NCBI RefSeq assembly: GCF_042477335.2 | Contig: NC_091256.1 | Coordinates: 47,633,001-47,697,000, forward strand | Length of the DNA: 64,000 bases | Direction of reading: 5' to 3' | From: Ovis canadensis | Taxonomy: Eukaryota; Chordata; Mammalia; Artiodactyla; Bovidae | In this document: positions 1-44,395 of the stretch, in pieces | Layout of the letters: the number at the start of each line of letters is the position of its first letter | How positions within the stretch are numbered: position 1 is the stretch's first letter | Notes under the pieces: generated by a model | The model's database searches: none | Told to the model about the DNA's origin: nothing | What the model saw: the letters and a program-made list of their open reading frames with translations, nothing else | Position numbers and translations under genes: made by a program

Positions 1-769
1 AAGAAAAATAGATATCCAATTTCTAACATTTGAGCACAATGCCTTTAATAAAGCATCCAGTGGACTAGACATCACTGACAGGCATTTTAATCTTAATGCT
101 TTACTTTGATGTACTTTTTTAAAAATAGCATTTATTTAGCTTTTGTACTGGCAGGTGGTTACGTTGAGTCCATCACATATCATTTGTATAATTCAGGGTT
201 CATGGGGCACAAACACAAGATGTGTTCTGCAACAAAAGACAAAAATAAGGTGTGGTTCCTGCTCAGATACATAAGATATGCTATAAGGACAGAAAATGTT
301 ATCTTTAAAAAGTTTTTTGCATGAAAAATTTCCAAGTCTTTGGTGATAATCAATAAAATGCCTTAATGAAGGTTTTGCAATGGGAACTAATGAGAAAGTA
401 CACATTCAAATACTATTAGAAAAGACTGGTTCGGTTTGTCGGGTAAAATGAACAAAGCAATTCTCAACTGATGGCAATAAGATGCTTCCGTGGGTACCAG
501 AACATTTGGGGCTATAACCAAAAGACCATGATTTTTTCAAAACAAGATGGCACCTTCTACCTTTGATTCAATTTCATTTCATTTACCTGAAAAATTCAGT
601 TAACACTGAAGGGAACATTGGTCTTTTTAGTTTCTAAATGGGAGAATGCTTTTAAAAATATAAGAGGTACCAACATGAAGACCAAGAAAAATAAACAGTA
701 CAATGCGGTGCTAGAAGAAAAATTGGGAAAACAACAGAAATGAGAGGGAAGTGTCAAAGGTAAAGACCA
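1..769. other. Downstream flank, no gene seen
   Basis: AT-rich sequence beyond the inferred SLC19A2 poly(A) site. Short open frames exist but none resembles a protein family. In human the next gene here is CCDC181; no part of it is recognised. Confidence 0.5.
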
Positions 770-771
770 GC

Positions 772-1008
772 GCTTCCCTGGTGGTCCAGTCGTTAAGACT
801 CCACCTCCCGATGCAGGGGCCATGGATTCAGCCCGGGTCCAGGAAGATCCCACATGCTGAGGGACAACTAAGCCGTGTGTCACAACCACTAAGCCCATGC
901 TCGAGAGATGGCAAGCCACAACTACTGAAGCCTGCAGGCTCTAGGGCCCATGCTCTCCACAACTAGAGAAAGCCTGCATGTAGCAAGAAAGACATAAAAA
1001 TAAACATT
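772..1008 (+). mobile_element. CHR-type tRNA-Glu SINE
   Basis: Begins CGCTTCCCTGGTGGTCCAG and carries the repeated CHR body motifs CCACAACTACTGAAGCC and CACAACTAGAGAAAGCC, ending in an A-rich tail with AAAATAAACA. It lies next to the inferred end of the SLC19A2 transcript and is in the opposite orientation to the gene. Confidence 0.8.
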
Positions 1009-1019
1009 TTAAACAAGGA

Positions 1020-2839
1020 AAAATATACTATAAAATATTTATTTAATAAAAAATAACTATAATCTATACAGTATTGAATAAAAAGTACAACAAATTATTT
1101 GCACTTCTTTCCAAAACCGCATACAGTACAACTTGCAAATTGGGTTCAACATTCTACAAATAGTACCACACACACCAAGATATGAACTTATTATTGTCTT
1201 AAATAAGTAAAGGCTCTGATTGTATACAACAAACTGTGACTTAAATTCCAGGGAAATACTGCTTTAGTTAACATGAATAGTTTGTACCACAGTCTATTTT
1301 ATTTAAAAAATTAAATTCCTCAAACATCATTTTTCTACTTGTTTCTGAGTACACATTCCCTATGTAGCAAAATAAAACAAAGACAAAATACAAAATTAGA
1401 GGCTGCTGTTTATGATAGCGCTTCCTGTTTCCTTCCTTAGCTAGTGCTCTTCTCCTTTCATTTATTCACAAAGGAAGGTGACTGGAAAATGACTTATTCT
1501 TATCCTCATTCATTTGCTTCTAGAATTCTTGCTTACATAAATGAATATGTCAGTTTTGGAATCTTGACATTACTATTCAGTATTTACCTATGTCATTCTT
1601 AAAAAAGTTGACCTAGTTTTTTTTTTTTTTTTTTAAGATAAGGCAACAAAATTGGTTTTAAAATAGTTATGTCTCACATATGTGAGCAATCACTTGGTAG
1701 ACTAATTTCCCAATTAAATGTACACAGAATAACATTTTTCAAGTAACTTGGAAATGGAATCAATAGCAATTCTTATTTTAAGCAGATATTTAAGATGATC
1801 ATATGCAGGAACCAAGTCCATCCTAGTTCCTGTCCCACCAAAATAAAGAGGCTCAGTTTGTGAAAAAGACCTTGGAATAACCCAACAGTTAATGACACCT
1901 TTATCTTGGATAAGAAGGACAAATAATATAAATGCCATAAATGGAGATGAAGTTATTTTAAAAAGACTTTCCCATTTTATTTTGGAGATAAAAGGGAATG
2001 CAGATACAAAATGGACTAGTTATGCCTTTAGCCCACTTAGTAACTTTTCATCATAGATTTAATAGTCCTTCATACCAAAGAATAAAAGACAAGTAAACCT
2101 ACCTTAAGTTTTCTGATTAGGTCACTTATATTATTAGTAGGCCTCAAAAGTTGCCTTATTTTTTAACTAAATTAGCTTCTCTGGGAAGCATATGAATAAT
2201 GCAAAAATATACTTCTAAGAAAAATCAACACAAACACACAACAATCAAGATGGGCACTGAGAGTATTTACACAATGAATTTTTAAAAATAACTCAGAATT
2301 AACACATATTCTTTATAGAACACCAAACCAGGGCCGATGTTGTCATCTGTAGAAACAAACGCACATCAGTAACACGGACATGAGAACTAAGTTGAACAGA
2401 GGCAGATACTATTAGAACACTATTTTGATTCTGACTGTAACATCCTGTGGCCCATGAAGCCCTGGTCCCAACAGGCCAAGCATCTGGCTAATCAGACACA
2501 GAAGTAGAATACTTGACCTATGAAACACCAAACTCACTTGTGAGCACATGTACATTACCATGTGGTGCCTGACTGCTCTTGAGTCTTGGTTTTCAAAAGC
2601 AAGTTCACTGCTGAGGCAGGAAAAACACATTCTTAAATTGGCTCTCATAAGTATTCCAGGAAGTACACTTCATTTCTCAACGTTATTGTTACTCTGGGAA
2701 GACAAGGTATAGTCAACTGGCTGCTTTGAAGCCATGAAATGCATACTCATAAATATGTGTCTACACTTAAAAAAATTAAATACAGCCGGTTACAGCCGTT
2801 GTGCAGAATTCTTGCAATATGAAGCTCACTTGCAGTATG
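1020..2839 (-). other. SLC19A2: SLC19A2 3' untranslated region
   Basis: AT-rich DNA downstream of the TAA with no recognised transposon, unlike both neighbours, consistent with a transcribed and constrained 3' UTR of about 1.8 kb. Several TTTATT hexamers (AATAAA on the minus strand, for example near 1298 and 1461) could serve as earlier poly(A) signals. A T-run at about 1618-1634 (plus strand) reads as poly(A) in the transcript. The exact 3' end is inferred. Confidence 0.65.
1038..1043 (-). terminator. Probable distal polyadenylation signal of SLC19A2
   Basis: TTTATT on the plus strand gives AATAAA on the minus strand. It is the last strong hexamer before an inserted SINE (772-1008), so cleavage is expected near 1015-1025. 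Position relative to the stop codon (about 1.8 kb) agrees with my memory of the human mRNA. No cDNA was available to confirm it. Confidence 0.55.
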
Positions 2840-35470
<32,631 letters not shown>

Positions 35471-35860
35471 CCGGGGGGCGGGGACACGGCCCCTTCCTTC
35501 TTTTCCTTCCTGCCAGCTAGAGTGAAGCTTAAGCGCTGCCCCCAGCGCAGGCACCTGCAATTGTAAGTGGCGCCTCCTCCCGGCAGGGGCAGGCAGTTCT
35601 GGGATAGTCGCCTCCCACCGCAGCAGGTCCCAGGCTTTCCCAGTGTCTGGAGGCACACGTGCCGCAGCCCACCAGCAGCGCCGCGGAAAACTAGCCACGC
35701 CCTCCGCCACCGCCTCCCTGCCGACAACCAATCGGAGAGGACGCCTGGCAGTGGCTTCTCTCCCATTGGTCGGTGGCTCACAAGATGCGAACCCGCGTAG
35801 GCGGCGGCGGCGGGCGCGTGACCACTGACGTCCTCTGGCTCAGGGGCGGAGGACAAGTAT
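35471..35860 (-). promoter_or_regulatory. SLC19A2 proximal promoter and 5' UTR
   Basis: TATA-less, GC-rich DNA directly upstream of the start codon. Visible elements are a CCAAT box on the plus strand (AACCAATCGG, 35726-35735), a CCAAT box on the minus strand (plus CCATTGGTCGG, 35763-35773), a CRE-like TGACGTCC (35826-35833) and a GC box GGGGCGGA (35843-35850). The transcription start is probably between the ATG and the CCAAT boxes (about 35550-35700), which is an inference from spacing only. Confidence 0.6.
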
Positions 35861-35899
35861 GACCCTGGTGAGAACGCGGTGATGAGAGGTGGCTAGTGC

Positions 35900-36859
35900 A
35901 TCCGCGGTACTGCATCTCACAGGTCACGAGTGCTCGGAGTGGGTCTCATCCCCAGTTAGCCTCTCATTCTTAACCACGGTCCCTTTTAGAACGTCCGTTC
36001 AGATTCTCTTTCCCAGGTGGCCAGCACCAGTCAAAGATTTAACCTTGGGACGGGGGAATGCTGTGCCTTTCTTCCAGTAGGTTTCCGGCTCTTAAACTGT
36101 ATTCATCTACAGTTTAAAAAAAAAAAAAAAAGAAGCAGCCCGGTGTCTAAGAGTTCTGAGGCTTTGACCAAGAGCCTGAGCAGGAAAAAGCAGACAAAAT
36201 ACTGTGAAAAGAATGAAAGAGCCAGTCACTTAAAGCGAAAGATGTCCTGGAATCCTAATTTGAAAGCGTTTTGGCTTTATTTTGTTACAATTTGTAAGCG
36301 GAATACAATGGAAGCAAACAAAGCTGTAAGTATAGCCAGTATTTAGAACATAAGGTGGAAATCCCGAGTCATTATAGCAATCACGAATTATGATCGGTCT
36401 CTTTATTTAAAAAACCACAGCAGAGGTCTTGGAATAGCTTTCAAGGGCAAAGCGTGTCAAGAATCCGCAATGCTTTCTTTCATTTCTCTCTCTAAGCCTT
36501 TTTCTGCCTGACTCAGCTTGACTGTATCCCAATCCTCCTACTGCAGACCAGCCGAACCGTTTAAAGCAATTTACCTGTGCTGTATTTAGAGAGTAACAGA
36601 TCCTACCAGAAGCTCAGAGAAAATATTTTTTAACTCTGTTTTGCATAATGTGTGTTAGACCTATTTAGCCCAGTTTTCCTCCTGAGTCAGCAAATGACAA
36701 TTTCTGCAAAAAGAATACTTTTTACAGTAGCCACAAAAGTAACTCTACTAAATGAAACAATGTACTAGTAAAGGGAAAGGAGTTTTTTTCTAAAACTTCA
36801 CAAGTGAATGCGCCAAAGTACGTGAGTTGATCGGTTGCTGAAGAAATGCAGTTGTTGTT
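35900..36859. other. 5' intergenic flank of SLC19A2
   Basis: No gene recognised. It contains an A-run (36116-36131). The open frame at 36017-36346 has no family resemblance. Confidence 0.4.
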
Positions 36860-36873
36860 ATACATCTATCAGT

Positions 36874-37090
36874 CGTGATAGCCACTGTTTAAGTCACTCA
36901 GTCATGTCCGACTCTTTGTGACCCCATGGTCTGTAGCCTACCAGGCTCCTCAGCCCATGGGATTTTCAAGGCAAGAATACTGGAGTGGGTTGCCATTTCC
37001 TTCTCCAGGAGATCTTCCTGACCCAGGGATTGAACCCAGGTCTCCCGCATTGTAGGCAGATGCTTTACCTGCTGAGCCACTGGGGAAGTC
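36874..37090 (-). mobile_element. Bov-tA SINE with 14-bp target-site duplication
   Basis: Flanked by the perfect direct repeat ATACATCTATCAGT at 36860-36873 and 37091-37104. Minus orientation, head CACTGGGGAAGTC at the right. Confidence 0.95.
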
Positions 37091-37352
37091 ATACATCTAT
37101 CAGTGGGTCTCAAAGTGTGGTCCAGGAAGCCCTAGGGAACCTTGCCATCATTCCAGAATTCCACAGGGCCAAACTACTTCTGCAATAATACTAAGATTGT
37201 ATTTCCTTTTGCGCTCTGAAGACTACATGCTGTGTGATGACATTGTCACTCAGTAGGTCAAGAGAATATGTTTGTATATTTTTCTGTTTAAAAACTTTCC
37301 AGATTTAATTCTAATATGGCAACTATCAGCAGGTATACATTTGTGCTCTGTG

Positions 37353-37568
37353 TTCTAAGTCACTTCAGTCATGACCAACTCTTTGTGACCTTATGGACTG
37401 TAGCCCTCCAGGCTCTTCTGTCCATGGAATTCCCCAGGCAAGAATACTGGAGTGGGTTGCCATGCCCTCCTCCAGGGGATTCTCCCTACCCAAGGAGGAA
37501 ACCCTCCTCTCTTATGTCTCTTGTATTAGCAGGCAGCTTCTTTACCACTAGTGCCACCTGGGAAGCCT
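37353..37568 (-). mobile_element. Bov-tA SINE
   Basis: Minus orientation, TAAGTCACTTCAGTCATGAC at the left to GTGCCACCTGGGAAGCC at the right. Confidence 0.88.
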
Positions 37569-37600
37569 ATCAGTAGTATAACCCACAAAGTTTAGTCTTT

Positions 37601-38103
37601 CAGTTCGGTTCAGTCAATCAGTCGTGTCTGACTCTGTGACCCCGTGAACCACAGCACTCCAGGCTCCCCTGTCCATCACCAACCCCCGGAGTTCATCCAA
37701 ACCCATGTCCATCCAGTCGATGATGCCATCCAACCATCTCATGCTCTGTTGTCCCCTTCTCCTCCTGCCCTCAATCTTTCCCAGCATCAGGGTCTTTTCA
37801 AATGAGTCAGCTGTCCGAATCAGGTGGCCAAAGTATTGGAGTTTCAGCCTCAGCATCAGTCCTTCCAATGAACACCCAGGACTGATCTCCTTTAGGATGG
37901 ACTGGTTGGATCTCCTTGCAGTCCAAGAGACTCTCAGGAGTCTTCTCCAACACCACAGTTCAAAAGCATCACTTCTTCAGCTCTCAGCTTTCTTTATAGT
38001 CCAACTCTCACATCCATACATGACCACTGGAAAAACCATAGCCTTAACTAGATGGACCTTTGTTGGCAGAGTAATATCTCTGTTTTTTAATATGCTGTCT
38101 AGG
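37601..38103 (-). mobile_element. BovB 3' fragment with target-site duplication
   Basis: 5'-truncated BovB in minus orientation, flanked by TTAGTCTTT at 37592-37600 and 38104-38112. It spans from the C-terminal RT (truncation near the LDSIF region) to the (CAGTT) tail. Confidence 0.92.
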
Positions 38104-38439
38104 TTAGTCTTTAGAAACTTCAGTAATAGGCAACTTCAGGCCAAAAAAGTAAGAACTACATAATACAATTATCTAGTCCCCTGAATTCCAGCCACAGTAT
38201 CTGCCTTTCATTTTGATTACAGAGGGGACATCAGTGGTCCTCTTGGCAATTGCTTCACATTTACATTCAGTGCTTTAGTAGAAGAGAAAGAAAAACAAAT
38301 GAGAGGCTTCAGAAGGAGAAGCCCACCTGTTAAGAACAGCTTTCCATCCCTTCCCTGAGTCTTGGAGACCTGAGTTGTGTTCATCTATAAATCATTAGTC
38401 CTGAAATTTTTCCTTGGTATAAATCACTTAGGCAATGTT

Positions 38440-39296
38440 GGGCATTAACAAGTAATTGTTCTTGAATTAGTAAACTGTTTCATTATTTTTCTCTAAGAGA
38501 TCATGACAGATTGTAAGAATGACCCCCAGCAAGCTGGCCCTTGTATAATCCACACCCCTTTGAGTGGGGGGTGGAACTGGTGAAGTTAACCAGACAATAC
38601 AACTGTTACCTTGTACGGCCCACCTGCGATTAACCAGGTGGGCCCAGTCTAATCACAGGCACCCTTTAAAAGCAGAGACTTGTCTCCAGTACTTTGGCCA
38701 CCTCATGCGAAGAGTTGACTCATTGGAAGACTCTGATGCTGGGAGGGATTGGGGGCAGGAGGAGAAGGGAATGACCCAGGATGAGATGGCTGGATGGCAT
38801 CACCGACTCGATGGATGTGAGTCTGAGTAAACTCTGGGAGTTGGTGATGGACAGGGAGGCCTGGCGTGCTGCAATTCATGGGGCTGCAAAGAGTCGGACA
38901 CGACTGAATGACTGAACTGAATTGAACTGTCTCCTGTTTGAAGTAAGAGAAAGATATGCCACGCTGTTTTTGGACGGGGTTATGTGCCAAGGCACCCTGT
39001 GGCAGTTGAGACTAACTCTTGGCTGACAGCCAGCAAGGAACTGGGGATTTCAGTCCCATAATCAGGAGAAACTGAATCTGGCTACAAACAAGCCTGAAAA
39101 TGAATTCTTTCTCTGAGCTTCCAGATGAGAGGCCAGCCAACACTTTAATTTCTTCCTGTCAAGCTTGAAGTAGAGAAACCACCCAAGACCCCTAGAATTC
39201 TGATCTACAGAACTGTGAGCTATATTGTTATTTTAATTTTGTTACACTGCTAAATTTGTAGTGATTTGTTTTATAGCACTAGGAAACTAATGCAGG
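38440..39296 (+). mobile_element. MLT1-type LTR (ERVL-MaLR), split by BovB
   Basis: Left part: GGCCCACCTGCGATTAACC and GGGCCCAGTCTAATCACAGG. Right part: CTACAGAACTGTGAGCTATA and AGGAAACTAATGCAG at the 3' edge. This is a solitary LTR-type remnant with no coding sequence. The left boundary is approximate. Confidence 0.7.
38688..38927 (+). mobile_element. Very short BovB 3' fragment in the LTR
   Basis: About 240 bp of the BovB 3' end from AGTACTTTGGCCACCTC to GAACTGAATTGAAC. It is flanked by TGTCTCC at 38681-38687 and 38928-38934, so it is a separate 5'-truncated insertion into the older LTR. Confidence 0.9.
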
Positions 39297-39304
39297 GGTA
39301 AATA

Positions 39305-40470
39305 GAATACATTTTTTTAATTGAGGTAATGTTCACGTAATACAAGATGACCCAGTAACTGCACTTAAGTGTACAACTCTGGTATTAGTACATTCACAGT
39401 GTTGGGCACCCATCACCTCTATCTAGTTCTAAGACATTTCACCACCTTAAAGGAAACTTATACCCCTTAAGTATCACTCCCTATCCTTCCCTCCTCCTAG
39501 CCCCTAACAAACACTAATATGCTTTCTGTCTATGGACATATTAACTGTTGTGGATGTTTCACATAAAAGGAATCATACAATATTGAGTTTTGGTTTCTGC
39601 TTTCCTTCATTTGGGGCTTCCCTGGTGGCTCAGACGGTAAAGCGTTTGCCTGTAATGCAGGAGACTCAGGTTCCATCCCTGGGTTGGAAAGATCCCCTGG
39701 AGAAGGAAATGGCAATCCACTCCAGTATTCTTGCCTCGGAAATCTCATGGATGGAGGAGCCTGGTAGGCTACAGTCCATCTGATTGCAAAGAGTCAGACA
39801 TGACTGAGTGACTTCACTTCCTTCATTTAGTGTAACATTTTCAAGGTTCATTGACACATGAATCATGTATCAGTACTCCATTCTTTTTATAGCTGAAAAA
39901 TATTCCGCTTTATATATATAACACATTGTTTATCCATTCATCGACTGGTAGGTTTTCTGGTTGTTTTCTTTTTTCTGACTATGTGAATAGTGCTGCTATG
40001 AACATTTATGTGTAAGTGTTTGAATACCTGGTTTTAATTCTTTTGGGTATTTAGGAATGAAATTGCCAGATCACCTAATGATTCTATGTTCAACTGTTTA
40101 AGGAATGACCAGACTCTTTTCCTCAGACCCTATACCATTTAACATTCCCACTAGCAATGTGTGAGGATCCCAATTACTCCACATCTTTGGCCAGCACTTG
40201 TTATTTTCTTTCTTTCAAATATCCATGCTAGAGGTGTGAAATGGTGTCTCATGACTGTGATTTGCGTTTCCCTAATATGACTAGTGATATTGAGCATCTT
40301 TTCATGTGTCTGTTAGCTGTTTGTATAGCTTCTTTGGAGCAAGGTCAATTCAAATCTTTTGCCCTCTTTATAATTGGATTGTTTATCTTTTTGTTCTTGA
40401 GTCATAAGAGGTTTTTTTTTTTAATATATTCTGAGAAATAGAGCCTTGTAAGATATGGTATGCAAATCTT
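39305..40470 (-). mobile_element. Old L1 3' region
   Basis: Minus orientation. TTTTTTTAATTGAGGTAATG is the 3' end on plus, then TTCCCACTAGCAATGTGTGA and GAGCATCTTTTCATGTGTCT from ORF2/3' UTR. Interrupted by a Bov-tA at 39613-39817. Confidence 0.75.
39613..39817 (+). mobile_element. Bov-tA SINE with 11-bp target-site duplication
   Basis: Flanked by TTCCTTCATTT at 39602-39612 and 39818-39828. Intact head GGGGCTTCCCTGGTGGCTCA. Confidence 0.95.
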
Positions 40471-40637
40471 TTGCTCATTCTGTTGATATAAATAGAATAT
40501 TGAGAGACATTTTTTCTCTGTTCAGATGGTCTCCAACTTCATAATGGGTCAGCTTAATGGTTTTTCAACTTTATCATGGCATTCTGTAGAAGTCGTACTT
40601 GGGATTTTGAATTTTGAGCTTTTCTGCAGCTAGTGTT

Positions 40638-40820
40638 GGCTTCCCTGGTGGCTCAGTTGTAAAAGGTATGCCTGCCAACCCTGGGTGGGGAAGATCCCCT
40701 GGAGAAGGAAATGACAACCCACTCCAGTATTCTTGCCTGGGAAATCCCATGGACAGAGGAGCCTGGCAGACTACAGTCCATGGGGTTGCAAAGAGTCAGA
40801 CACGATTTAGCGAGTGAACA
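40638..40820 (+). mobile_element. Bov-tA SINE, with a gap in the tRNA part
   Basis: GGCTTCCCTGGTGGCTCAGT head, but about 25 bp around the B box is missing before AACCCTGGGTGGGGAAGATC. The Bov-A end is intact. Confidence 0.88.
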
Positions 40821-41209
40821 AGAACAAGGGGCTCACATGGTGTGATTCTCTCTTGTGATGTTAGGAAGCTGCTGCAGCCAGAGCCCCAAGTCAGCCGGGT
40901 ACTCATGAGGGTAACTAACCAACACACTTATAGCCATTCCATACCCAGACAACCATTCTGTTTTTCATTTTCAGTAAGCATTTAATAAATTATATGAGAT
41001 ATTCAACATTTTTATTATAAAGTAGGGCTTGTGTTAAATGATTTTGCCCAATTGTAGGATAAAATCAGTGTTCTGAACATGTTTAAGGTTGGCTAGGATA
41101 AGCAGTGATGTTTGGTAGATGTATTAAATGCATTTTTAACTTAAGATATTTTCAACTTACAATAGGTTTATTGAGATGGCCCCATTGTGTAAGCTAGGAA
41201 GATCTATAT

Positions 41210-41690
41210 ATGAAAGAATAAGGGAATGTGTGTTTTGCAAAAGTAGAATTATATTATGTACCCTTTTGAATCTTGCTTTTTCCCAGGAATAATTCATGGA
41301 AAACATTCCATGTGATAAGGTTAAGCTTTAATTCTTTCTAATATTCCATTGTGTGGGTGTATTAAAATTTATTCAACCATTCCCTTTTATGATCATTTAC
41401 TCTGTTTTTAGTTTTTTTTTGGTCACTGCCAAACAATGCTGCAATTAACATCCTTGTACAATATGTGTTTGTATATTGTTTTCATTTTATGGAATTTATT
41501 CCTAGGAGTAGGATAACTCCTAAATCAGAGTTACATATTTTTAGTAGACATTGTTCAGTCACTTTCTATAGAAGCTATAATAACTTACAATTTTAGTAGG
41601 TGCATATGAGAGTATTCTTTTTGCATTGGGTGCTTGCCAACAACAGGTATAATCAGGCTTAAAAACGTTTGCTAGTCTGATAGGTGAAAA
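41210..41690 (-). mobile_element. Old L1 3' fragment
   Basis: Plus strand shows TTCTTTCTAATATTCCATTG, AATGCTGCAATTAACATCC and TCCTAGGAGTAGGATAACTC, in the order expected for a reversed L1 3' region. Confidence 0.6.
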
Positions 41691-42027
41691 TCATTGGTTC
41701 TCAATCTTTATTGATTTTGCCACACCCCCACCGCCAGGACATTTGGCAGAGTCTGGAGATATTTTTGATTGTCAGTCAAGGTTGAGGGTTGGTGCTACTA
41801 GTTTATAGTGGGCAGAGCCAAGGATTCTGCCAGAATCCTGGAATACTCAAGGAAGCCCCCACAATAAAGAATTATCCAGCCTACAATGCCAATTGCACCA
41901 AGAGTGAGAAACCCTGGTATAAAGTGATGCCACATTTTGTCTTCAATTTGAAAATCTTTACAGATGAATTTAAGTACCTTTCCATATGTTTGTCAGGTAT
42001 TTGGATTTACTCTTTTGTAAATTACGA

Positions 42028-42345
42028 GAGATCCAACCAGCCCATTCTGAAGGATATCAACCCTGGGATTTCTTTGAAAGGAATGATGCTAAAGCTGAAA
42101 CTCCAGTACTTTGGCCGCCTCATGCGAAGAGTTGACTCATTGGAAAAGACTCTGATGCTGGGAGGGATTGGGGGCAGGAGGAGAAGGGGACGACCAAGGA
42201 TGAAATGGCTGGATGGCATCACTGACTCGATGAACGTGAGTCTGGGTGAACTCCAGGAGTTGGTGATGGACAGGGAGGCCTGGCGTGCTGCGATTCATGG
42301 GGTCACAAAGAGTCGGACACGACTGAGCTACTGAACTGAACTGAA
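42028..42345 (+). mobile_element. BovB 3' fragment
   Basis: About 320 bp from AGATCCAACCAGCCCATTCT to ACTGAACTGAACTG. Its 105-aa plus frame ([20 protein letters not shown] and onward) is the read-through of the BovB C-terminus. Confidence 0.9.
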
Positions 42346-44036
42346 CTGTACTTTGTTCATTTTTCTTTTGATTGTTTATTCCTCTCGTCAATTTATGAGA
42401 GCATGTTGTTTTACAAGGGCTTTATTTGTCCTCTCATTGAAGATATTGTTTTTTAAAAGTATTTCTTATTGACTTGACGTAAAACGAGGTGTGAACCAAT
42501 GATCAGACATATTACGACCTTGGGTAGGAAAATAACATCATAAAAATATCCCTTTTGCCCAAGTTAATTGATGTATGGCAAAACCAATACAATATTGTAA
42601 AGTAAAAAAAAAAATTTATAACCTTAATGCAATTACAGTTAGAATCCAAACTATTCAATTAAGAATCCAAAATGATTTTAAAGTTCATATAAAATAATAA
42701 ATGTACAGGAATAGCTAGTAAATTTTTGTAAAAGGCTAGTAAGGAGGTACTTGCCTAAACAGATATCAGAACATGCTTTAAAGGTTCTAGAAGCAGATCA
42801 ATTTGGTAATATAATTGAAATAGAGAACTACATAAGTGAAATAGACTAGAAAATCCAGAAATAGGATTTATTGTGTGTGAAATTCTAATTGATAATTATT
42901 TTGTTCCATTAAATGAAAAAAAGATAAATAATTCAACAAATTTTACCAGCAAAACTGTTGATTCATATGAAAGAAATTAGATTTGAGGAAATTTTATACC
43001 ATATGTAAAAATGAATTTCAGATATAGACATTATTTAAATTTAAGTAATACTAATCCTCCCCTCGAATCTATGAAGGCTGCATGTATACTCTAGGAGATA
43101 AGGAAGCCCCTTAAGAATATAAGTGCACTAGTATAAAAAATAAACTACAAAAAATAGAAAGGGAATGATAAAATGATTTGACTTATTAACCTGACCTTAT
43201 TGAGGAGATTGTTGGACTGAAAACAGAAACCTTTTTGTCTTAATCTTCTGTTTCTCTAGCACAGTATCTGGCTATCTGACTACTTGCAGGAGCCTGATGA
43301 ATCTTGGTGAATGAATGGCCCTCTATGGATTACTAATTCTAATCCTTTAGTGACCCATTTAAAAACCCTCAAGGATAGCCTCCTAGAAAGTAGGGATCTA
43401 CAAAGCATGAGCGAGTCAAACATTTTAACCTATGGTGTGGCATATAGAACTTTAGAGCAAAAGCAAGGATTATATCAGCTTACCTATTGTATTACCTTCC
43501 AGAGGAAGACTCCAGATTACAGAGAAATTAAGAGATGTGATGTGATGAAATTGGAAACATGCCTGATGACCCAATTTGAACTTTGTTCTACAATAGAAAT
43601 AATGATGTACTTCAGAAAAACATAATCATAGACTATTAATTTTGGAAATAATATCAAAACTGAGGCCAAGAAATGTAAATCAGTCTACCAAGATCACTAA
43701 GAGAATTAGCAGCAAACTCAAAATGGACTTTGGTTGTGCAGGCTAACTGTCCAATGTTAATCCTCCTTGCCATGTAGCCTTTTATGTTCTCTATTATTTA
43801 ATATTTCCTTACTTTTCAATATAATGTACCATAAATCAGTTCTTCTTGAAAGCAGGGTGTTGAAATGCCTTTCAAATGTATGTTCTCCAACTTATATTCT
43901 TCCTTCATTCCTTTAAGTATGATATGTACAAATAGACATTTTCCTCGGTTTATAAGTGGGAACCCTGAGTGACAGGGAATCTCAGCCCTTCCGAGTCATG
44001 TTTATTCCAACAGGAGTTTATTAGGAGTCTACTGTC
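42346..44036. other. Intergenic, no gene
   Basis: AT-rich. A short L1 tail (CAAAACCAATACAATATTGT plus an A-run) lies at 42570-42616. The 104-aa frame at 43311-43625 is not recognised and lacks support. Confidence 0.4.
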
Positions 44037-44395
44037 GGGCTTCCCTGATGGTTCAGTGGTGAAGAATCGAATCCACCTGCCAATGCGGGAGATACAGATT
44101 CAGTCCCTAACCCAGGAAGATCCCCTTCCTGTGGGGTAACTAAACTCATGCACCACAACTACTGGAGCCTGCACTCTGGAACCCAGGAACTGCAACTGCC
44201 GAGCCCATGTGCCACAACTGCTGAGGCCTGCATGCCTAGAGCCCGCGCTCCGCGACAGGAGAAGCCGCTGCAGCGACCAGCCCACACACCGCAACTAGAG
44301 AGCGGCCCCCACTCACCACAGCTACAGAAGAGCCCATGCAGGGACAAAGATCCAACATAGCCAAAACTAAATAAACTTTTTTCTTTCTAAAAAAA
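44037..44395 (+). mobile_element. CHR-type SINE, nearly complete
   Basis: About 360 bp, from GGGCTTCCCTGATGGTTCAG through the tandem body motifs CACAACTACTGGAGCC and CGCAACTAGAGAGCGG to AACATAGCCAAAACTAAATA. Confidence 0.9.

Noticed and set aside
770..1008. Possible tRNA-Glu gene from the head of the CHR and Bov-tA SINEs
   Set aside because: The heads are tRNA-derived SINE promoters without an intact cloverleaf, repeated many times in the window.
43311..43625. 104-aa plus frame in intergenic DNA
   Set aside because: No family resemblance, no splice or promoter context, and length within chance for this composition.
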